From Pseudomonadota bacterium (lineage in GTDB: Bacteria; Pseudomonadota; Gammaproteobacteria; Burkholderiales; Methylophilaceae): 64,000 nucleotides of DNA. Below are positions 63,860 to 64,000 of the stretch, in pieces (the first letter of the stretch is position 1; every line of letters starts with the position of its first letter). Where the stretch lies: contig JAKQTN010000067.1 of NCBI GenBank assembly GCA_029563075.1, positions 55,775 through 119,774 on the forward strand, read 5' to 3'. The position numbers and the translations under genes are program-made. The notes under the pieces are model-generated. The model made no database searches, was not told the DNA's origin, and saw only the letters and a program-made list of their open reading frames with translations.

Positions 63860-64000
63860 ATGGCAAAAGGCAAATTCGAACGTACCAAGCCGCACGTGAA
63901 CGTGGGCACGATTGGGCACGTGGATCATGGCAAGACAACACTAACGGCAGCGATCACCACCATTCTGTCAAAGAAATACGGTGGCGAAGCCAAGGCGTAT
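63860..64000 (+). CDS. tuf: Elongation factor Tu, 5' part only
   Basis: The first 47 codons of EF-Tu, cut by the window end and absent from the ORF track. The start [32 protein letters not shown] includes the G1 P-loop GHVDHGKT. An AAAGGA ribosome site lies about 8 bp before the ATG. EF-Tu brings aminoacyl-tRNA to the ribosome. Its place after the four tRNAs supports the tufB-type locus. Confidence 0.95.
   Translation, partial: MAKGKFERTKPHVNVGTIGHVDHGKTTLTAAITTILSKKYGGEAKAY

Overview
The window is about 64 kb of densely packed chromosome, almost certainly from a betaproteobacterial methylotroph of the family Methylophilaceae (Methylotenera, Methylophilus or Methylovorus type). The strongest pointer is a 3-hexulose-6-phosphate synthase gene (ribulose monophosphate formaldehyde assimilation) lying inside a histidine biosynthesis cluster. 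Supporting signs are betaproteobacterial gene orders (hisE-hinT-tatABC, a degS-like gene next to a nif3-like gene, petABC-sspA-sspB, a Thr-Tyr-Gly-Thr tRNA cluster before tuf), moderate GC and short intergenic spaces. There is no gene-free stretch longer than 300 bp and no insertion sequence, prophage or CRISPR array. This is core chromosome, not an island.

Layout. 1-16.4 kb: BepA-like M48 protease (5' end cut by the window), soxYZ, a DUF2892 membrane protein, a COG2509 flavoprotein, hda, an AI-2E-type permease, purM, two paralogous DUF3108 envelope proteins, an rsmB-type methyltransferase, a dicarboxylate symporter, an RND efflux permease and its adaptor separated by a long imperfect palindrome, and ampD. 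16.4-25.2 kb: a CaCA cation exchanger, pilR/pilS, a small zinc-ribbon protein, an ECF sigma factor followed by DUF3619, DUF3106 and RDD genes, and lptGF. 25.3-38.1 kb: pepA, holC, a coiled-coil protein with 252-bp tandem repeats, gcvH, pbpG, topA, ttcA, a pteridine-reductase-like SDR, a MidA-type methyltransferase, trmB, engB and cytochrome c4. 38.1-40.8 kb: a membrane histidine kinase divergent from a lone prepilin gene that has a sigma-54 promoter. 40.9-47.7 kb: mlaFEDCB, a YadGH-like ABC exporter, ibaG/bolA, grxD, murA. 47.7-57.1 kb: hisGDC, hps, hisBHAFIE, hinT, tatABC. 57.1-64 kb: degS-like protease, nif3-like gene, petABC, sspAB, four tRNAs and the start of tuf.

How the genes fit together. 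Several blocks serve the envelope: LptFG moves LPS out, Mla keeps the outer membrane lipid asymmetry, MurA, AmpD and PbpG make, recycle and remodel peptidoglycan, and the BepA-like and DegS-like proteases do quality control. The Tat translocase genes lie close to two likely Tat substrates, SoxY and the Rieske protein PetA. The cytochrome bc1 complex and cytochrome c4 form an electron path. PilS/PilR and the sigma-54 promoter about 20 kb away make a plausible regulatory pair.

The most unusual item is the hexulose-phosphate synthase. After a complete-looking catalytic barrel it carries an extra C-terminal membrane segment and an Ala/Pro/Glu-rich tail, and it sits in the his cluster with its own promoter and terminator. 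That suggests a membrane-tethered formaldehyde-fixing enzyme. Other points worth a second look are the ECF sigma/DUF3619/DUF3106/RDD cluster, the palindrome inside the RND operon, the PrsK-like orphan kinase, the tandem DUF3108 genes with a TonB-like membrane anchor, and the repeat protein after holC.
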